A stretch of DNA of 64,000 nucleotides from Streptomyces chromofuscus. GTDB lineage: Bacteria > Actinomycetota > Actinomycetes > Streptomycetales > Streptomycetaceae. Under the pieces are notes generated by a model, which saw nothing but the letters and a program-made list of their open reading frames with translations, did no database searches and was not told the DNA's origin. Every line of letters begins with the position of its first letter. The stretch's first letter is position 1. This document shows, in pieces, positions 8,842 through 18,293 of this stretch. Where the stretch lies: contig NZ_CP063374.1 in assembly GCF_015160875.1 (NCBI RefSeq), positions 3,847,501 to 3,911,500 on the forward strand, in the 5' to 3' direction. Position numbers and translations under genes: made by a program.

Positions 8842-10926
8842 CTACCCGCCGGACGCGAGCGCCCCTCGACGCGGTGTGATGCCCGCGGGCACCGCACGCG
8901 CGCGTGCGGGTGTCCCCGTCCAGCACGTGCCCCGCCGGGCCAGCAGCCGTCGCAGCCACAGCTCCAGGGACACCAGGTCCGCCAGGCCGTCCAGCGGCAG
9001 CGGCTCGCCCTGGGCCGCCGCGCGCAGGGCCTTGCGCACGACCCGGGCCTCCACCAGGCCCGCCTCCGCCAGCAGGGGCGTGTCGAACAGCGCCATCAGC
9101 GAGTCGACCGCCACCCGCAGGCCGGCCCGCGCGGCGGCGGCGGCCGGTACGTGGGAGGGAGCGCCCCAGCCGGGCGGGAGGTCGGTGATGCCGGCGCCCT
9201 GCAGGACCGTGCGCAGGATCGCCGCTCGCGCGCCGGGCTTGACCCGGAGGGCCTCGGGCAGGGCACGGCAGGCCCGTACGACCTGGTTGTCGAGGAACGG
9301 CGCGTGCAGGCGCTGGAAGCGGATCTCGGCGGCCTGTTCCAGCACGCGGACGTCCGCCGCCGTACGGGCGAGCGCGGCCCGCGCGCGGAAGTCGCCCGGC
9401 CGCTGACCGGGTCCGAGCCCGGAGCGATGTGTGGCCCCCTGCAAGCGAATCGATACTTCAGCCAGTGCCTCCCCCGTCAGCCAGCGCGCCGCCGGTCCCG
9501 GTCCGGCCCAGGTCAGCGCCGCGAGCGAGGCACCGACCGCGCCCCCGGGTTCCTCGAAGCGCTTCTGCAGCAGCCGCTCGGCGAGGCTCTCCAGGCCCGA
9601 CCCGTACGGCATGCGGGCCAGGCGCCGGGCCGCCGCGTACACGCGCGCGGGGACCAGTACGGACCCGTCGGCCTTGGCGAGGGCGGCCACCGGGCGGACC
9701 AGGTGGCGTCTTTGCCGGTCCATCAGCAGGTCGGCGAGGCGGGCGGGGTGGGCGTCCAGCACCTGACGGGCGCCGTAGCCGGTGAGGTGGTCCGCGCTGC
9801 CGGAGGCGAGCCTGGCACGGTGCCGGACTGCGGTGACCAGGCTGGGGCCGGGTTCGTCGGTCAGCGGGCCGTCGAGGGTGGCGTACGGCAGGGTCTCCTC
9901 GCCGCCCGCCACCACCACGTGGTGGAAGCGCGGGTTGGCGGCCAGCACGCCCGCCCGCTCCAGCTCGGCCTCCCGGCCGCCCACCGCCAGATCGTTGAAG
10001 GTGACCGCCAGCAGCCGCTCCCCCGCGCCCGTGCCGTGTCCCAGCACGGTGCCCGGCATCCCCGGCAGCCCGGCCGCCAGCAGCGCCAGCGTTCCCGAGG
10101 CGGGCCCGCCGGACAGGTCCGCCCCGATGCCGGGCACCGGCATCCCGCGCGCGGCACGGCGTTCGGCGGGGCCCATGCCCGGGACGGGCCCGGGGTCGAT
10201 GTCGGCTCCGGGGACGTGTCGGGGGGCGGCGAGGCGGGCCCGGACGGCGTCGACCAGGGCGTCGCGGACGGCGTCGAGCGCGCGGTCGGGGTCGGCGGGC
10301 GGGGCGGCGACAGCGAGGGAGGCGACCGGATCGTACCCGGCGACCTCACGCGCCCCGGCGCGCAGGATGAGGGCATGCCCCGGCGGAATGCGCCGCACGC
10401 CGTCGTACGGGGTGGAGTCGTGCAGCGCGGCGGGGACGTCGGGGGCGGCCAGCAGCGCGGCGAGGTGCCCGAAGTCGAGGTTGGCCTCGATGAGGTCGGC
10501 CAGCGGCAGCGCGGCGGTCGCGTAGGCGGTGCCGCCGGCCCAGGGGGTGTGGAACACCGGTCTGGCGCCCGCCAGATCGCCGCAGACGGTGATGCGCCGG
10601 CCGACCTGGACGACCGCCGTGTAGCTGCCGGGCCAGGCCGTCAGGTGCCGAAGTGCCCCTCCGCGTGCGGTGAACAGCCCCAGGCGCAGTTCCTCGTCGG
10701 TGGCGCCGCAGGTGCCGAGGACCGCGATCCGGGTCTGGGCGTCGGCCGTGACGAGTCGGACCTCGTCGGGGCGCCAGTCGCCGACCGCCCACAGGGGATC
10801 CGGGTCGCCCCACAGGAGTTGGGAGCCGACGGGGTGCAGGGTCTCGCCGTCGTAGCCGGTCGCGCCCGCCGAGCCGATCTCGGCGGCTCCCGCGGCGGTG
10901 CTGCTCCACCCCACCAACCACCGCAT
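8842..10926 (-). CDS. orphan asparagine-synthase / lasso-cyclase-like protein
   Basis: A protein of about 694 residues with asparagine-synthetase B architecture. The N-terminal Ntn-type glutaminase-like half starts MRWLVG and so lacks the catalytic Cys2. The C-terminal ATP-pyrophosphatase-like half has a degenerate P-loop (SGGPASG instead of SGGxDSS) and a later SADHLTGYGARQ motif. Proteins of this family that lack Cys2 include lasso-peptide cyclases, but no precursor peptide, RiPP-recognition element or leader peptidase lies nearby. ATG at 10926 has GTGGAGG five bases upstream; the longer start at 10980 has none. It is divergent from the sporulation-associated regulator gene. The biochemical role is unknown. 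Confidence 0.75.
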   Translation of the reverse strand: MRWLVGWSSTAAGAAEIGSAGATGYDGETLHPVGSQLLWGDPDPLWAVGDWRPDEVRLVTADAQTRIAVLGTCGATDEELRLGLFTARGGALRHLTAWPGSYTAVVQVGRRITVCGDLAGARPVFHTPWAGGTAYATAALPLADLIEANLDFGHLAALLAAPDVPAALHDSTPYDGVRRIPPGHALILRAGAREVAGYDPVASLAVAAPPADPDRALDAVRDALVDAVRARLAAPRHVPGADIDPGPVPGMGPAERRAARGMPVPGIGADLSGGPASGTLALLAAGLPGMPGTVLGHGTGAGERLLAVTFNDLAVGGREAELERAGVLAANPRFHHVVVAGGEETLPYATLDGPLTDEPGPSLVTAVRHRARLASGSADHLTGYGARQVLDAHPARLADLLMDRQRRHLVRPVAALAKADGSVLVPARVYAAARRLARMPYGSGLESLAERLLQKRFEEPGGAVGASLAALTWAGPGPAARWLTGEALAEVSIRLQGATHRSGLGPGQRPGDFRARAALARTAADVRVLEQAAEIRFQRLHAPFLDNQVVRACRALPEALRVKPGARAAILRTVLQGAGITDLPPGWGAPSHVPAAAAARAGLRVAVDSLMALFDTPLLAEAGLVEARVVRKALRAAAQGEPLPLDGLADLVSLELWLRRLLARRGTCWTGTPARARAVPAGITPRRGALASGG

Positions 10927-11671
10927 CGACGCCTCCACAGGCTGTGGACAACCAGTGCACCGTACGAACCGGTTCACCATGCTGCCACGAAGAACGCGCC
11001 GCAGAGCGGCGGCGGTGCCGCTTGTGATCCCTCGAATGCGCCCCGCGCACTGCCTCGCGCCACCACGAGATACCCCGGAGATACCCCGCGAGCCGCCCGG
11101 CGACGCCCCGCGGAGCGCCCCAACAGCGGCTTGCCGCAGGGCAACTGCGACGCGAATGCGCCCTCGATACGCCCCCCGTCGACCCCCAACGCGCCCTCAA
11201 ACTCCGTGGTGGACGCGGGAATCACGCGCACGGAGCAGGGTCGCTTTTCGGCCAAAACGATTCCGGGCAAGTGCACGTGCATACGTTTCGTGCACGCTCT
11301 GTACAGGCTCTGCGCACCGCTCTGTCGGCGCACGGTCCGGGAGACGGGTTCGCCTCCCGGACCGGTCCGCCGCCCGCGGGGATTGAGGCGGCGGTATCCC
11401 CCAGCCCACTGGTCCAGTACAGCGGGCCGACCCACGCAAGAGCCATGGAACCGCTCCCGAGATGGCCGGAGTAGAGCGCACGGGCGGGCGCACGGCCACA
11501 CACCGGGAGCACGCCACAACTGTGCGTACCGGGACCGTACTTCCGTACGGACCACAATCCCGCCATCCGGAACAATGCCCCTTAACGCTTGGGATGCGGC
11601 GAACTACGCTGGGTTTACGAATGCCGCATGGTTATGCCAGTGCGGCAGCCGTCTGTGTCGAGGGGTGGCGC
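10927..11671. other. 745-bp intergenic region between divergent genes
   Basis: No gene is supported; open frames here lack binding sites and family similarity. I searched both strands for a lasso-type precursor and saw none that convinced me. Visible structure includes a tandem GAGATACCCC-like repeat (about 11067-11086) and an 8-bp palindrome CCGTACGG at 11543-11550. A candidate promoter for the right-hand gene is listed separately. Confidence 0.5.
11582..11610 (+). promoter_or_regulatory. candidate promoter of sporulation-associated gene
   Basis: TTAACG (11582-11587) and TACGCT (11605-11610) are separated by 17 bp, resembling a vegetative -35/-10 pair. Transcription would start near 11617, just before an in-frame ATG at 11621. 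Either a leaderless start at 11621 or a 55-base leader before 11672 is therefore possible. Confidence 0.4.
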
Positions 11672-13096
11672 ATGTCCAGGGAGCAACGCGGGCCGAACGA
11701 AAAGCTCGGCGCCGTTCTCGCCCTCGCGGGAATCAGCAACGCCGGACTCGCGCGGCGCGTCAACGACCTCGGCGCCCAACGCGGGTTGACGCTTCGCTAC
11801 GACAAGACGTCGGTGGCGCGCTGGGTGTCGAAGGGCATGGTGCCGCAGGGTGCCGCGCCGCACCTCATCGCGGCCGCGATCGGCCAGAAGCTGGGCCGCC
11901 CGGTGCCGCTGCACGAGATCGGCCTGGCGGACGCGGACCCCGCACCGGAGGTCGGCCTCGCCTTCCCCCGGGACGTCGGCCAGGCGGTACGGTCGGCGAC
12001 GGAGCTGTACCGCCTCGACCTCGCCGGCCGACGGGCCGGTTCCGGCGGCATCTGGCAGTCGCTCGCCGGGTCGTTCGCGGTGAGCGCGTACGCCACGCCC
12101 GCCTCACGGTGGCTGATAACCCCGGCCGACAGCTCGGTCGCGCGCGAGGTGAACCCGGCGGAAGGTTCCGGCGCACCGGTCAGAGTCGGCCACAGCGACG
12201 TGCAGAAGCTGCGGGAGGCCGCGGAGGACGCCCGGCGCTGGGACTCCAAGTACGGCGGCGGCGACTGGCGTTCGTCGATGGTGCCGGAGTGCCTGCGGGT
12301 GGAGGCGGCGCCGCTGCTGCTCGGTTCCTACTCCGACGAGGTCGGCCGGGCCCTGTTCGGCGCGTCCGCCGAACTCACCCGGCTCGCCGGGTGGATGGCG
12401 TTCGACACGGGCCAGCAGGAGGCCGCGCAGCGGTACTACATCCAGGCACTGCGCCTGGCCCGGGCCGCCGCGGACGTCCCCCTCGGGGGCTACGTGCTGG
12501 CGACGATGTCGCTCCAGGCGACCTACCGCGGCTTCGGCGACGAGGGGGTCGACCTCGCCCAGGCCGCCCTGGAGCGCAACCGGGGGCTGGCCACGGCCCG
12601 CACCATGAGCTTCTTCCGTCTCGTCGAAGCACGGGCGCACGCGCGCGCGGGTGACGCCCAGGCGGCCGGGGCGGCCCTGAAGGCGGCCGAGGGCTGGCTG
12701 GAGCGGTCCCGCGACGGCGACAACGATCCGTCCTGGCTGGGTTTCTACTCGTACGACCGTTTCGCCGCCGACGCCGCCGAGTGTTACCGGGACCTGAAGG
12801 CGCCGCGGCAGGTGCGGCGGTTCACCGAGCAGGCGCTGTCGAAGCCGACGGAGGAGTTCGTCCGCTCGCACGGGCTGCGGCTCGTCGTGTCCGCCGTCGC
12901 CGAACTGGAGTCCGGGAACCTGGACGCGGCGTGCGAGCAGGGAGTGCGGGCGGTGGAGGTGGCCGGGCGCATATCGTCCGCGCGGACCACGGAGTACGTG
13001 AGGGACCTGCTGCACCGGCTGGAGCCGTACGGCGACGAGCCGCGCGTGGTGGAGCTGCGGGAGCGGGCCCGGCCACTGCTGATGGCCCCGGCGTAG
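11672..13096 (+). CDS. sporulation-associated TPR regulator (NsdA-like)
   Basis: A soluble protein of about 474 residues. The N-terminal helix-turn-helix-like region ([22 protein letters not shown] through [12 protein letters not shown]) is followed by an extended helical C-terminal part that looks like tetratricopeptide repeats ([30 protein letters not shown]). This matches the Streptomyces family annotated sporulation-associated or NsdA-like, from memory. Such proteins influence differentiation and antibiotic production. ATG at 11672 follows GAGGGGTGG. An alternative start at 11621 would fit a leaderless transcript and add 17 residues. It is divergent from the asparagine-synthase-like gene. 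Confidence 0.82.
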   Translation: MSREQRGPNEKLGAVLALAGISNAGLARRVNDLGAQRGLTLRYDKTSVARWVSKGMVPQGAAPHLIAAAIGQKLGRPVPLHEIGLADADPAPEVGLAFPRDVGQAVRSATELYRLDLAGRRAGSGGIWQSLAGSFAVSAYATPASRWLITPADSSVAREVNPAEGSGAPVRVGHSDVQKLREAAEDARRWDSKYGGGDWRSSMVPECLRVEAAPLLLGSYSDEVGRALFGASAELTRLAGWMAFDTGQQEAAQRYYIQALRLARAAADVPLGGYVLATMSLQATYRGFGDEGVDLAQAALERNRGLATARTMSFFRLVEARAHARAGDAQAAGAALKAAEGWLERSRDGDNDPSWLGFYSYDRFAADAAECYRDLKAPRQVRRFTEQALSKPTEEFVRSHGLRLVVSAVAELESGNLDAACEQGVRAVEVAGRISSARTTEYVRDLLHRLEPYGDEPRVVELRERARPLLMAPA

Positions 13097-13264
13097 GACG
13101 GGGTCCCCGGGCGTCTGCCCTGCTGGTGCTGTCCTGGGCGGCCCGGGCCGTGCGCGGCCGGTCGCGCGGTTCGCCGCGGCCCCCTGACGCGGCGTGGGTG
13201 CGGACCCGCGTTTGAAGGCGTTGTCAGTGGCGCAGTGCACTATCGATAGCGGGAGGTGGTGCGG

Positions 13265-14473
13265 GTGCGGACGATCGCCTACGACTGCGACGTGCTGGTG
13301 ATCGGCGGCGGGATCGTCGGGCTGTCGGCGGCGTACGCGATCACACGTGCCGCGCCGGGGACGCGGGTGACCGTGCTGGAGAAGGAGGCGGGGCCCGCCC
13401 GGCACCAGACGGGACGCAACAGCGGTGTGATCCACAGCGGGGTCTACTACCGCCCCGGCTCGCTCAAGGCGCGGTACGCGGTGCGGGGCGCAGCCGAGAT
13501 GGTGAAGTTCTGCGCGGAGTACGACATCGCGCACGCCGTCACCGGGAAGCTGATCGTCGCCACCGAGCGCTCCGAGCTGCCCCGGCTGCACGCGCTCGTG
13601 CAGCGCGGCCGGGAGAACGGCATTCCGGTGCGGGAGCTGGTCGCGGCACAGATCACGGAGTACGAGCCGGAGGTCCGGGGCCTCGCGGCCATACACGTCG
13701 GGACGACCGGGGTGTGCGACTTCGGCGCGGTCGCGCGGCAGCTGGCCGAGGCCTCCGGAGCGGACATCCGGTACGGCGCCGAGGTGCTGCACGTCGACCG
13801 GCGCCCGGAGCGGGGGGTCGCCGTGCGGACGGCGGACGGCACCGTGGTGCGCGGGCGGGTGCTGGTGAACTGCGCCGGGCTGTACTGCGACGAGGTGGCC
13901 CGGATGACCGGGGACGACCCCGGCATGCGGATCATCCCGTTCCGGGGGGAGTACTACGAGCTGGCGCGGCCGGAGCTGGTGCGCGGCCTGGTCTATCCGG
14001 TGCCCGACCCGGCGTTCCCGTTCCTCGGCGTGCATCTGACGCGCGGCATCGACGGCGGCGTCCACGTGGGCCCCAACGCGGTGCCGGCGCTGGCCCGCGA
14101 GGGCTACGGCTGGGGCGTGGTCCGGCCTCGCGAGCTGGCCCGGACGCTGGCCTGGCCCGGAGCCTGGCGGATTGCGGGCCGGCACTGGCGGTACGGCGGC
14201 GGGGAGCTGTGGCGGTCGGTGTCGAAGGCCGCGTTCGCCAGGGCGGTGCGGCGGCTGCTGCCCGCGGCGACGGAGCAGGACCTGGTCCCGACGGCGGCCG
14301 GAGTGCGGGCCCAGGCGGTACTCCGGGACGGCACGCTGGTGGACGACTTCCTGATCCGGGAGGGCGCGCGGGCCGTGCACGTCCTGAACGCCCCGTCCCC
14401 CGCGGCGACGGCCTCCCTGCCGATCGGCCGCGAGGTGGCCCGAAGGGCCCTGATAGCACTGAGCCGCACATGA
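13265..14473 (+). CDS. lhgO: L-2-hydroxyglutarate oxidase
   Basis: A 402-residue FAD-dependent oxidoreductase of the DAO/LhgO family. The N-terminal Rossmann motif VIGGGIVGLSAAYAI binds FAD. The signature HQTGRNSGVIHSGVYY follows at about residues 43-58. Later motifs (NCAGLYCDEVARMTGDDPGMRIIPFRGEYYEL) match L-2-hydroxyglutarate oxidases, which oxidise L-2-hydroxyglutarate to 2-oxoglutarate as metabolite repair and feed electrons to the membrane chain. GTG at 13265 lies eight bases after GGAGG, so it is preferred over upstream GTGs at 13256 and 13259 that overlap the binding site. It stands alone between the sporulation gene and trmB. Confidence 0.9.
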   Translation: MRTIAYDCDVLVIGGGIVGLSAAYAITRAAPGTRVTVLEKEAGPARHQTGRNSGVIHSGVYYRPGSLKARYAVRGAAEMVKFCAEYDIAHAVTGKLIVATERSELPRLHALVQRGRENGIPVRELVAAQITEYEPEVRGLAAIHVGTTGVCDFGAVARQLAEASGADIRYGAEVLHVDRRPERGVAVRTADGTVVRGRVLVNCAGLYCDEVARMTGDDPGMRIIPFRGEYYELARPELVRGLVYPVPDPAFPFLGVHLTRGIDGGVHVGPNAVPALAREGYGWGVVRPRELARTLAWPGAWRIAGRHWRYGGGELWRSVSKAAFARAVRRLLPAATEQDLVPTAAGVRAQAVLRDGTLVDDFLIREGARAVHVLNAPSPAATASLPIGREVARRALIALSRT

Positions 14474-14747
14474 CCCCCCAGTCACGCCCTCACCCGTCCA
14501 CAGCCCCCGCCCACCCGGCCCCGCTCCTCGCCCCCGCGTCCGCGGCCCACGCGCCCGCATCCCACGCCGGCCCGGCCCCCGACCCGGCACCCGCGTCCAC
14601 AGCCCACACCTGCCAGACCTCCACCCACACCCCTGCCCGTCATACTCCGGCCCTCCCCCTCCCCCTCGCGCCCGCGACCCGGCCCCGCCCGCCTCCGGCC
14701 CGCACCCCCGTCCGCGTCACCCCGCACCCCGTAACATCGAAGCCACT
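14474..14747. other. C-rich tract upstream of trmB
   Basis: The plus strand is almost entirely C-rich, with very few G runs, so the minus strand is G-rich. A cluster of G tracts on the minus strand (complement of about 14650-14674) could form a quadruplex. No gene is supported. Confidence 0.5.
14732..14737 (+). promoter_or_regulatory. -10 element for leaderless trmB
   Basis: TAACAT ends 10 bases before the trmB GTG and no ribosome-binding site lies between them. This is the typical arrangement of a leaderless Streptomyces transcript starting at or next to the initiation codon. Confidence 0.55.
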
Positions 14748-15578
14748 GTGTCTGACTCCCTGAACATTCCCGAAGCCTCCCACCCGACCCGTGACAGCGC
14801 CGTCCGTCGGCATCGGGCCAAGGGTGAGCCGCGCTTTCCCGACGGCCCCAAGGCCGACCCCGCCGGTTCGCACTTCGAGCGGCGGATCCGGAGTTTCCAG
14901 CCGCGGCGGAGCCGGGTGACAGCGGGGCAGGCGGACGCGTTGCAGCGGCTGTGGCCCAAGTGGGGTCTGGACATCGACGGGCGGCGGGTCCTGGATCTCG
15001 CCGAGCTGTTCGGCAACGACCACCCCGTCGTGCTGGAGATCGGCTTCGGCATGGGCGAGGCCACCGCGCGGATGGCCGCCGCCGACCCGGACACCAACAT
15101 CCTCGCCGTGGACGTCCACACCCCCGGCCAGGGCAACCTGCTCAACCTCGCCGACCAGGCCGGCCTCGGCAACGTCCGGGTGGCCAACGGCGACGCCATC
15201 ATCCTGCTGCGCGAGATGCTCACCCCCGACTCCCTCGACGGGCTGCGCGTCTTCTTCCCCGACCCCTGGCCCAAGAAGCGGCACCACAAGCGGCGGCTGA
15301 TCCAGCCGGACTTCCTCACCCTCGCCGCGAGCCGCCTCAGGCCCGGCGGGATCCTGCACTGCGCGACCGACTGGGTGCCGTACGCCGAGCAGATGCTCGA
15401 GGTGCTCACCGCGCACACCGACTTCGAGAACACCCGGCCCGACGGAGGCTTCGCCCCGCGCCCCGACTTCCGCCCGCTCACCCGTTTCGAGGGGCAGGGG
15501 CTGGACAAGGGTCATGAGGTGAACGACCTGCTCTTCCGCCGTGTACCGCACGACGACCGGCGCGCGGACCGGCGGTGA
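14748..15578 (+). CDS. trmB: tRNA (guanine-N7-)-methyltransferase
   Basis: A 276-residue SAM-dependent methyltransferase that modifies G46 of tRNAs. The SAM-binding motif VVLEIGFGMGEA is at about residue 95 and the family signature FFPDPWPKKRHHKRRL at about 167. The later CATDWVPYAEQM region completes the fold. The N-terminal 60 residues are longer than in E. coli TrmB, as usual in actinobacteria. GTG at 14748 has no Shine-Dalgarno sequence but a -10-like TAACAT ten bases upstream, so translation is probably leaderless. The prsW-like gene follows 75 bp later. Confidence 0.95.
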   Translation: MSDSLNIPEASHPTRDSAVRRHRAKGEPRFPDGPKADPAGSHFERRIRSFQPRRSRVTAGQADALQRLWPKWGLDIDGRRVLDLAELFGNDHPVVLEIGFGMGEATARMAAADPDTNILAVDVHTPGQGNLLNLADQAGLGNVRVANGDAIILLREMLTPDSLDGLRVFFPDPWPKKRHHKRRLIQPDFLTLAASRLRPGGILHCATDWVPYAEQMLEVLTAHTDFENTRPDGGFAPRPDFRPLTRFEGQGLDKGHEVNDLLFRRVPHDDRRADRR

Positions 15579-15653
15579 AGGACCAGCGTCCGCGCGACGG
15601 TCGGCCGTAAAACCCTTCCCTCGTTCGACTCTCCCCTCGTTAGGGTCAATGCC

Positions 15654-16964
15654 GTGGCGATCAGTCCCCCGTATCCGACGAACCCCGGCGTTCCCGGCGG
15701 CCGCCCCCTGCTGCACGCGCACTGGTGGCAGAAGCGGTGGGTGCGGTACGGCGCGCTGAGCACGCTGCTCGCCCTGTCCGGCCTGGTGATCCTCGCCCTG
15801 GTCCGCGAGCAGACCGGCACCGAGGGCTTCCTGGTCGGCCTCGGCCTCGCGGTCCTCCCCGTGCCGCTGCTGACAGCCGCCTTCCGGTGGCTGGACCGGG
15901 TCGAGCCCGGGCCCTGGCGGAACCTGGTCTTCGCCTTCGCCTGGGGAGCGTGCGCGGCGGCGCTGATAGCCATCGTCGCGAACAGCTTCGCCACCCAGTG
16001 GATAGCGACCGCGACCGCCGACCCGACCAGCGCCGACACCTGGGGCGCCACGGTCATAGCCCCGGTCGTCGAGGAGTCCGCGAAGGCGGCCGCGATCCTG
16101 CTGCTCTTCCTCTTCCGGCGCCGCGACTTCACCGGGATCCTCGACGGCGTCGTCATAGCCGGCGTCACCGCCACCGGCTTCGCCTTCACCGAGAACATCC
16201 TCTACCTCGGCACCGCCTTCGGCACCGACCAGCTGGCCGGCCACAGCGGGATCGCCTCCGTGACCGCCGCTACCTTCTTCGTGCGGGTCGTCATGTCGCC
16301 GTTCGCGCACCCCCTGTTCACCGTGTTCACCGGCATCGCCTTCGGCATCGCCGCGCTCGCCGGGGAACGCCAGCGGCTGCGCCGGATCCTGCTGCCGCCG
16401 GCCGGGCTGCTGCTCGCGATGGGCATGCACGCCTTGTGGAACGGCTCGGCGACCTTCGGCGACTTCGGCTTCTTCGCGGTGTACGGCGGCTTCATGGTCC
16501 CCGCGTTCGGCCTGCTGACCTGGCTGGTGGTCTGGACGCGGCAGCGGGAGCTGCGGACCGTCCGCGAGGAGCTGCCCGCCTACGTCGTCGCCGGCTGGCT
16601 CTCGCCCGCCGAACCGTTCGCCCTCGGCTCGATGCGGGCCCGCCGCCTGGCCCGCGAGTACGCCGGCCACCACCTCGGCAAACCGGCCGCGCGGGCCGTC
16701 GCGCAGTACGAGGCGTACGCCACGTCCCTGGCCTTCCTGCGGCACCGGGGCCGCCGCGGCCGGGCCCGGACCGACTTCGTCGTGCGGGAACGCGAGCTGC
16801 TGAGGGAACTGTGGAACCGCCGTGAGATCGCCCGGCCGGCCCTGGAGTACGCGGCACGCGTGACCGCCCCGCCGATGCCGGCGATGATGCCGCCGGTGTA
16901 CGGCTGGGCGCCGGCGCACGGGCCGACGGCGCCCTACCCGGTGTACAACCCGTACCGGTCGTAG
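15654..16964 (+). CDS. PrsW-family intramembrane metalloprotease
   Basis: A 436-residue integral membrane protein with about eight or nine helices. PrsW hallmarks are visible: PVVEESAK (the EExxK motif, about residue 136), FAFTENILYLG (FxxxEN, about 175), and histidines in FAHPLFTVFTG and MGMHALWNG. PrsW proteases cleave anti-sigma factors in the membrane in Bacillus; actinobacterial substrates are largely unknown. The basic C-terminal tail ends in a Tyr/Pro-rich segment. GTG at 15654 has TAGGGT ending seven bases upstream and no binding site, so it may also be leaderless. Confidence 0.9.
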   Translation: MAISPPYPTNPGVPGGRPLLHAHWWQKRWVRYGALSTLLALSGLVILALVREQTGTEGFLVGLGLAVLPVPLLTAAFRWLDRVEPGPWRNLVFAFAWGACAAALIAIVANSFATQWIATATADPTSADTWGATVIAPVVEESAKAAAILLLFLFRRRDFTGILDGVVIAGVTATGFAFTENILYLGTAFGTDQLAGHSGIASVTAATFFVRVVMSPFAHPLFTVFTGIAFGIAALAGERQRLRRILLPPAGLLLAMGMHALWNGSATFGDFGFFAVYGGFMVPAFGLLTWLVVWTRQRELRTVREELPAYVVAGWLSPAEPFALGSMRARRLAREYAGHHLGKPAARAVAQYEAYATSLAFLRHRGRRGRARTDFVVRERELLRELWNRREIARPALEYAARVTAPPMPAMMPPVYGWAPAHGPTAPYPVYNPYRS

Positions 16965-17083
16965 GACTGCCGGTCGTAGGACACCACGTAGGACACCAGA
17001 GGGCCGCGGACAGCCGAAACCGGCAGCCCTGACGTCGGGGGGTTGCCGTCAGGACCGCCGGGGTTGGAGGGGGAACGCGTTCC

Positions 17084-18133
17084 TTAAGGGGTGAGGCCCT
17101 TGCTCTGCAGCCAGGCCAGCGGGTCGAGTCCGCCGCCGCCGGTGTGCACCTCCAGGTGCAGGTGCGCGCCGGTCACGTTGCCGGTCGCGCCCACGCGGCC
17201 GATGACCTCGCCCGTGGTGACCTTCTGGCCGACGCTGACGCCGATCGACGACTGGTGGGCGTACCAGATCTCGGTGCCGTCGTCGAGGGTCAGCACGGTC
17301 TTGTAGCCGTACGACCCGTTCCAGCCCGCCTCGGTGATGGTGCCGCTGTGCACCGCCTTGATCGGGGTGCCCGTGGGCGCGGCGAAGTCGAGGCCCGTGT
17401 GGTAACCGGACGACCACAGGGCGCCGGCCTGGCCGAAGGTGGAGGTGATGGTGTACGAGGAGGTCGGCAGCGCGTACTGCCTGGCCAGGGCGGCGAGCCG
17501 CTCGGCCTCGGCCTTCTTGCGGGCCTCCTCCTCGGCGAGGGCCTTGGCGGCGGCGGCCTTCTCCTCGGCCTCCTTCTCCGCCTTGGCCGCGGCCTCGGCG
17601 GCGGCCTTCTCGGCGGCGGCCGCGGCCTCCGCTGCGGCCTTGCTCTCGACCTGCTCCTGCTGCTGCTCGGCCTGCGCGATGATGCGGGCACGCAACGCCT
17701 CACCGGCGTCGGTGGTGCCCTCCGCGGTCTCCGCGGGGGTCGCGCCGAGGCTGCTGAGCGGGGCACTCGCGAGCTGGGGCTCGGTGGAGTCTGCGTCCTC
17801 GTCGTCGGACATCAGCGCGCCGACGGAGGGCAGGTCGGGCATGGAGATCGACACCGGCGGCTTGCCCGCGTTCGCACTGGCCATGCCGCCCGCGCCGACC
17901 GCGGCTATGACGCCGACGCCGAGAACGGTGGAGCTGCGGGCGAGTCCACCGCCGCGCTGCTTGCTGACACGGTGCCGACCGCGTACGGGGCGGATGGTCT
18001 CCGCAGTGGGATTCCACTCCTCCCACGGGCCCTCGTCGGTGCGCTGCGCGCCGTAGACGAACGTGTCGGTGCTGTCGGCGGCGCGCTGGCCAGGCACGAA
18101 CGGGGCTTGTGGGGCAGGCCGGTTGGACGCCAC
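17084..18133 (-). CDS. M23-family cell-wall endopeptidase
   Basis: A 349-residue exported peptidoglycan hydrolase. After a basic cytoplasmic N-terminus comes one hydrophobic export segment (STVLGVGVIAAVGAGGMASANA). A long Ala/Glu/Lys coiled coil follows (about residues 130-220), then a LytM/M23 domain with zinc-binding HTGLD and HLHLE motifs. It is expected to cut peptide cross-bridges during growth or spore germination. GTG at 18133 has AAAGGAG nine bases upstream. The transcript leader contains a ydaO-class c-di-AMP riboswitch (18162-18293), so expression should respond to c-di-AMP, as for other Streptomyces wall hydrolases. Confidence 0.95.
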   Translation of the reverse strand: MASNRPAPQAPFVPGQRAADSTDTFVYGAQRTDEGPWEEWNPTAETIRPVRGRHRVSKQRGGGLARSSTVLGVGVIAAVGAGGMASANAGKPPVSISMPDLPSVGALMSDDEDADSTEPQLASAPLSSLGATPAETAEGTTDAGEALRARIIAQAEQQQEQVESKAAAEAAAAAEKAAAEAAAKAEKEAEEKAAAAKALAEEEARKKAEAERLAALARQYALPTSSYTITSTFGQAGALWSSGYHTGLDFAAPTGTPIKAVHSGTITEAGWNGSYGYKTVLTLDDGTEIWYAHQSSIGVSVGQKVTTGEVIGRVGATGNVTGAHLHLEVHTGGGGLDPLAWLQSKGLTP

Positions 18134-18161
18134 GTGGGCGTACTCCTTTCCTTCCTTCTCG

Positions 18162-18293
18162 CCTACCGGGTTAGCTGACGGGTTCGGAGCAGGAAGGTCT
18201 CCTACGCGCGTAAACCAGCCGTACCACTACGGCGGCATACGCCCGATTCACCCCAAGGTGGTGGTTCCCCGGTTCCCTTGTGCGGCCGGTAAG
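18162..18293 (-). ncRNA. ydaO: c-di-AMP riboswitch (ydaO/yuaA class)
   Basis: Read on the minus strand, the leader of the M23 gene has the ydaO consensus elements in order: GGGAACCGGGGAACCA, then TTGGGGTGAATC, a variable stem-loop, and CCGAACCCGTCAGCTAACC. The ends form a perfect 8-bp closing stem, CTTACCGG (18286-18293) with CCGGTAGG (18162-18169), counting one G-U pair. The aptamer ends about 11 bases before the AAAGGAG site, so ligand binding could act on termination or on ribosome access. The class binds cyclic di-AMP and commonly controls resuscitation factors and wall hydrolases in actinobacteria. Confidence 0.93.

Noticed and set aside
10927-11671. Possible lasso-peptide cluster around the asparagine-synthase-like gene
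   Set aside because: No precursor peptide with a leader-like pattern, no recognition element, leader peptidase or dedicated transporter was found on either strand in the flanking sequence.
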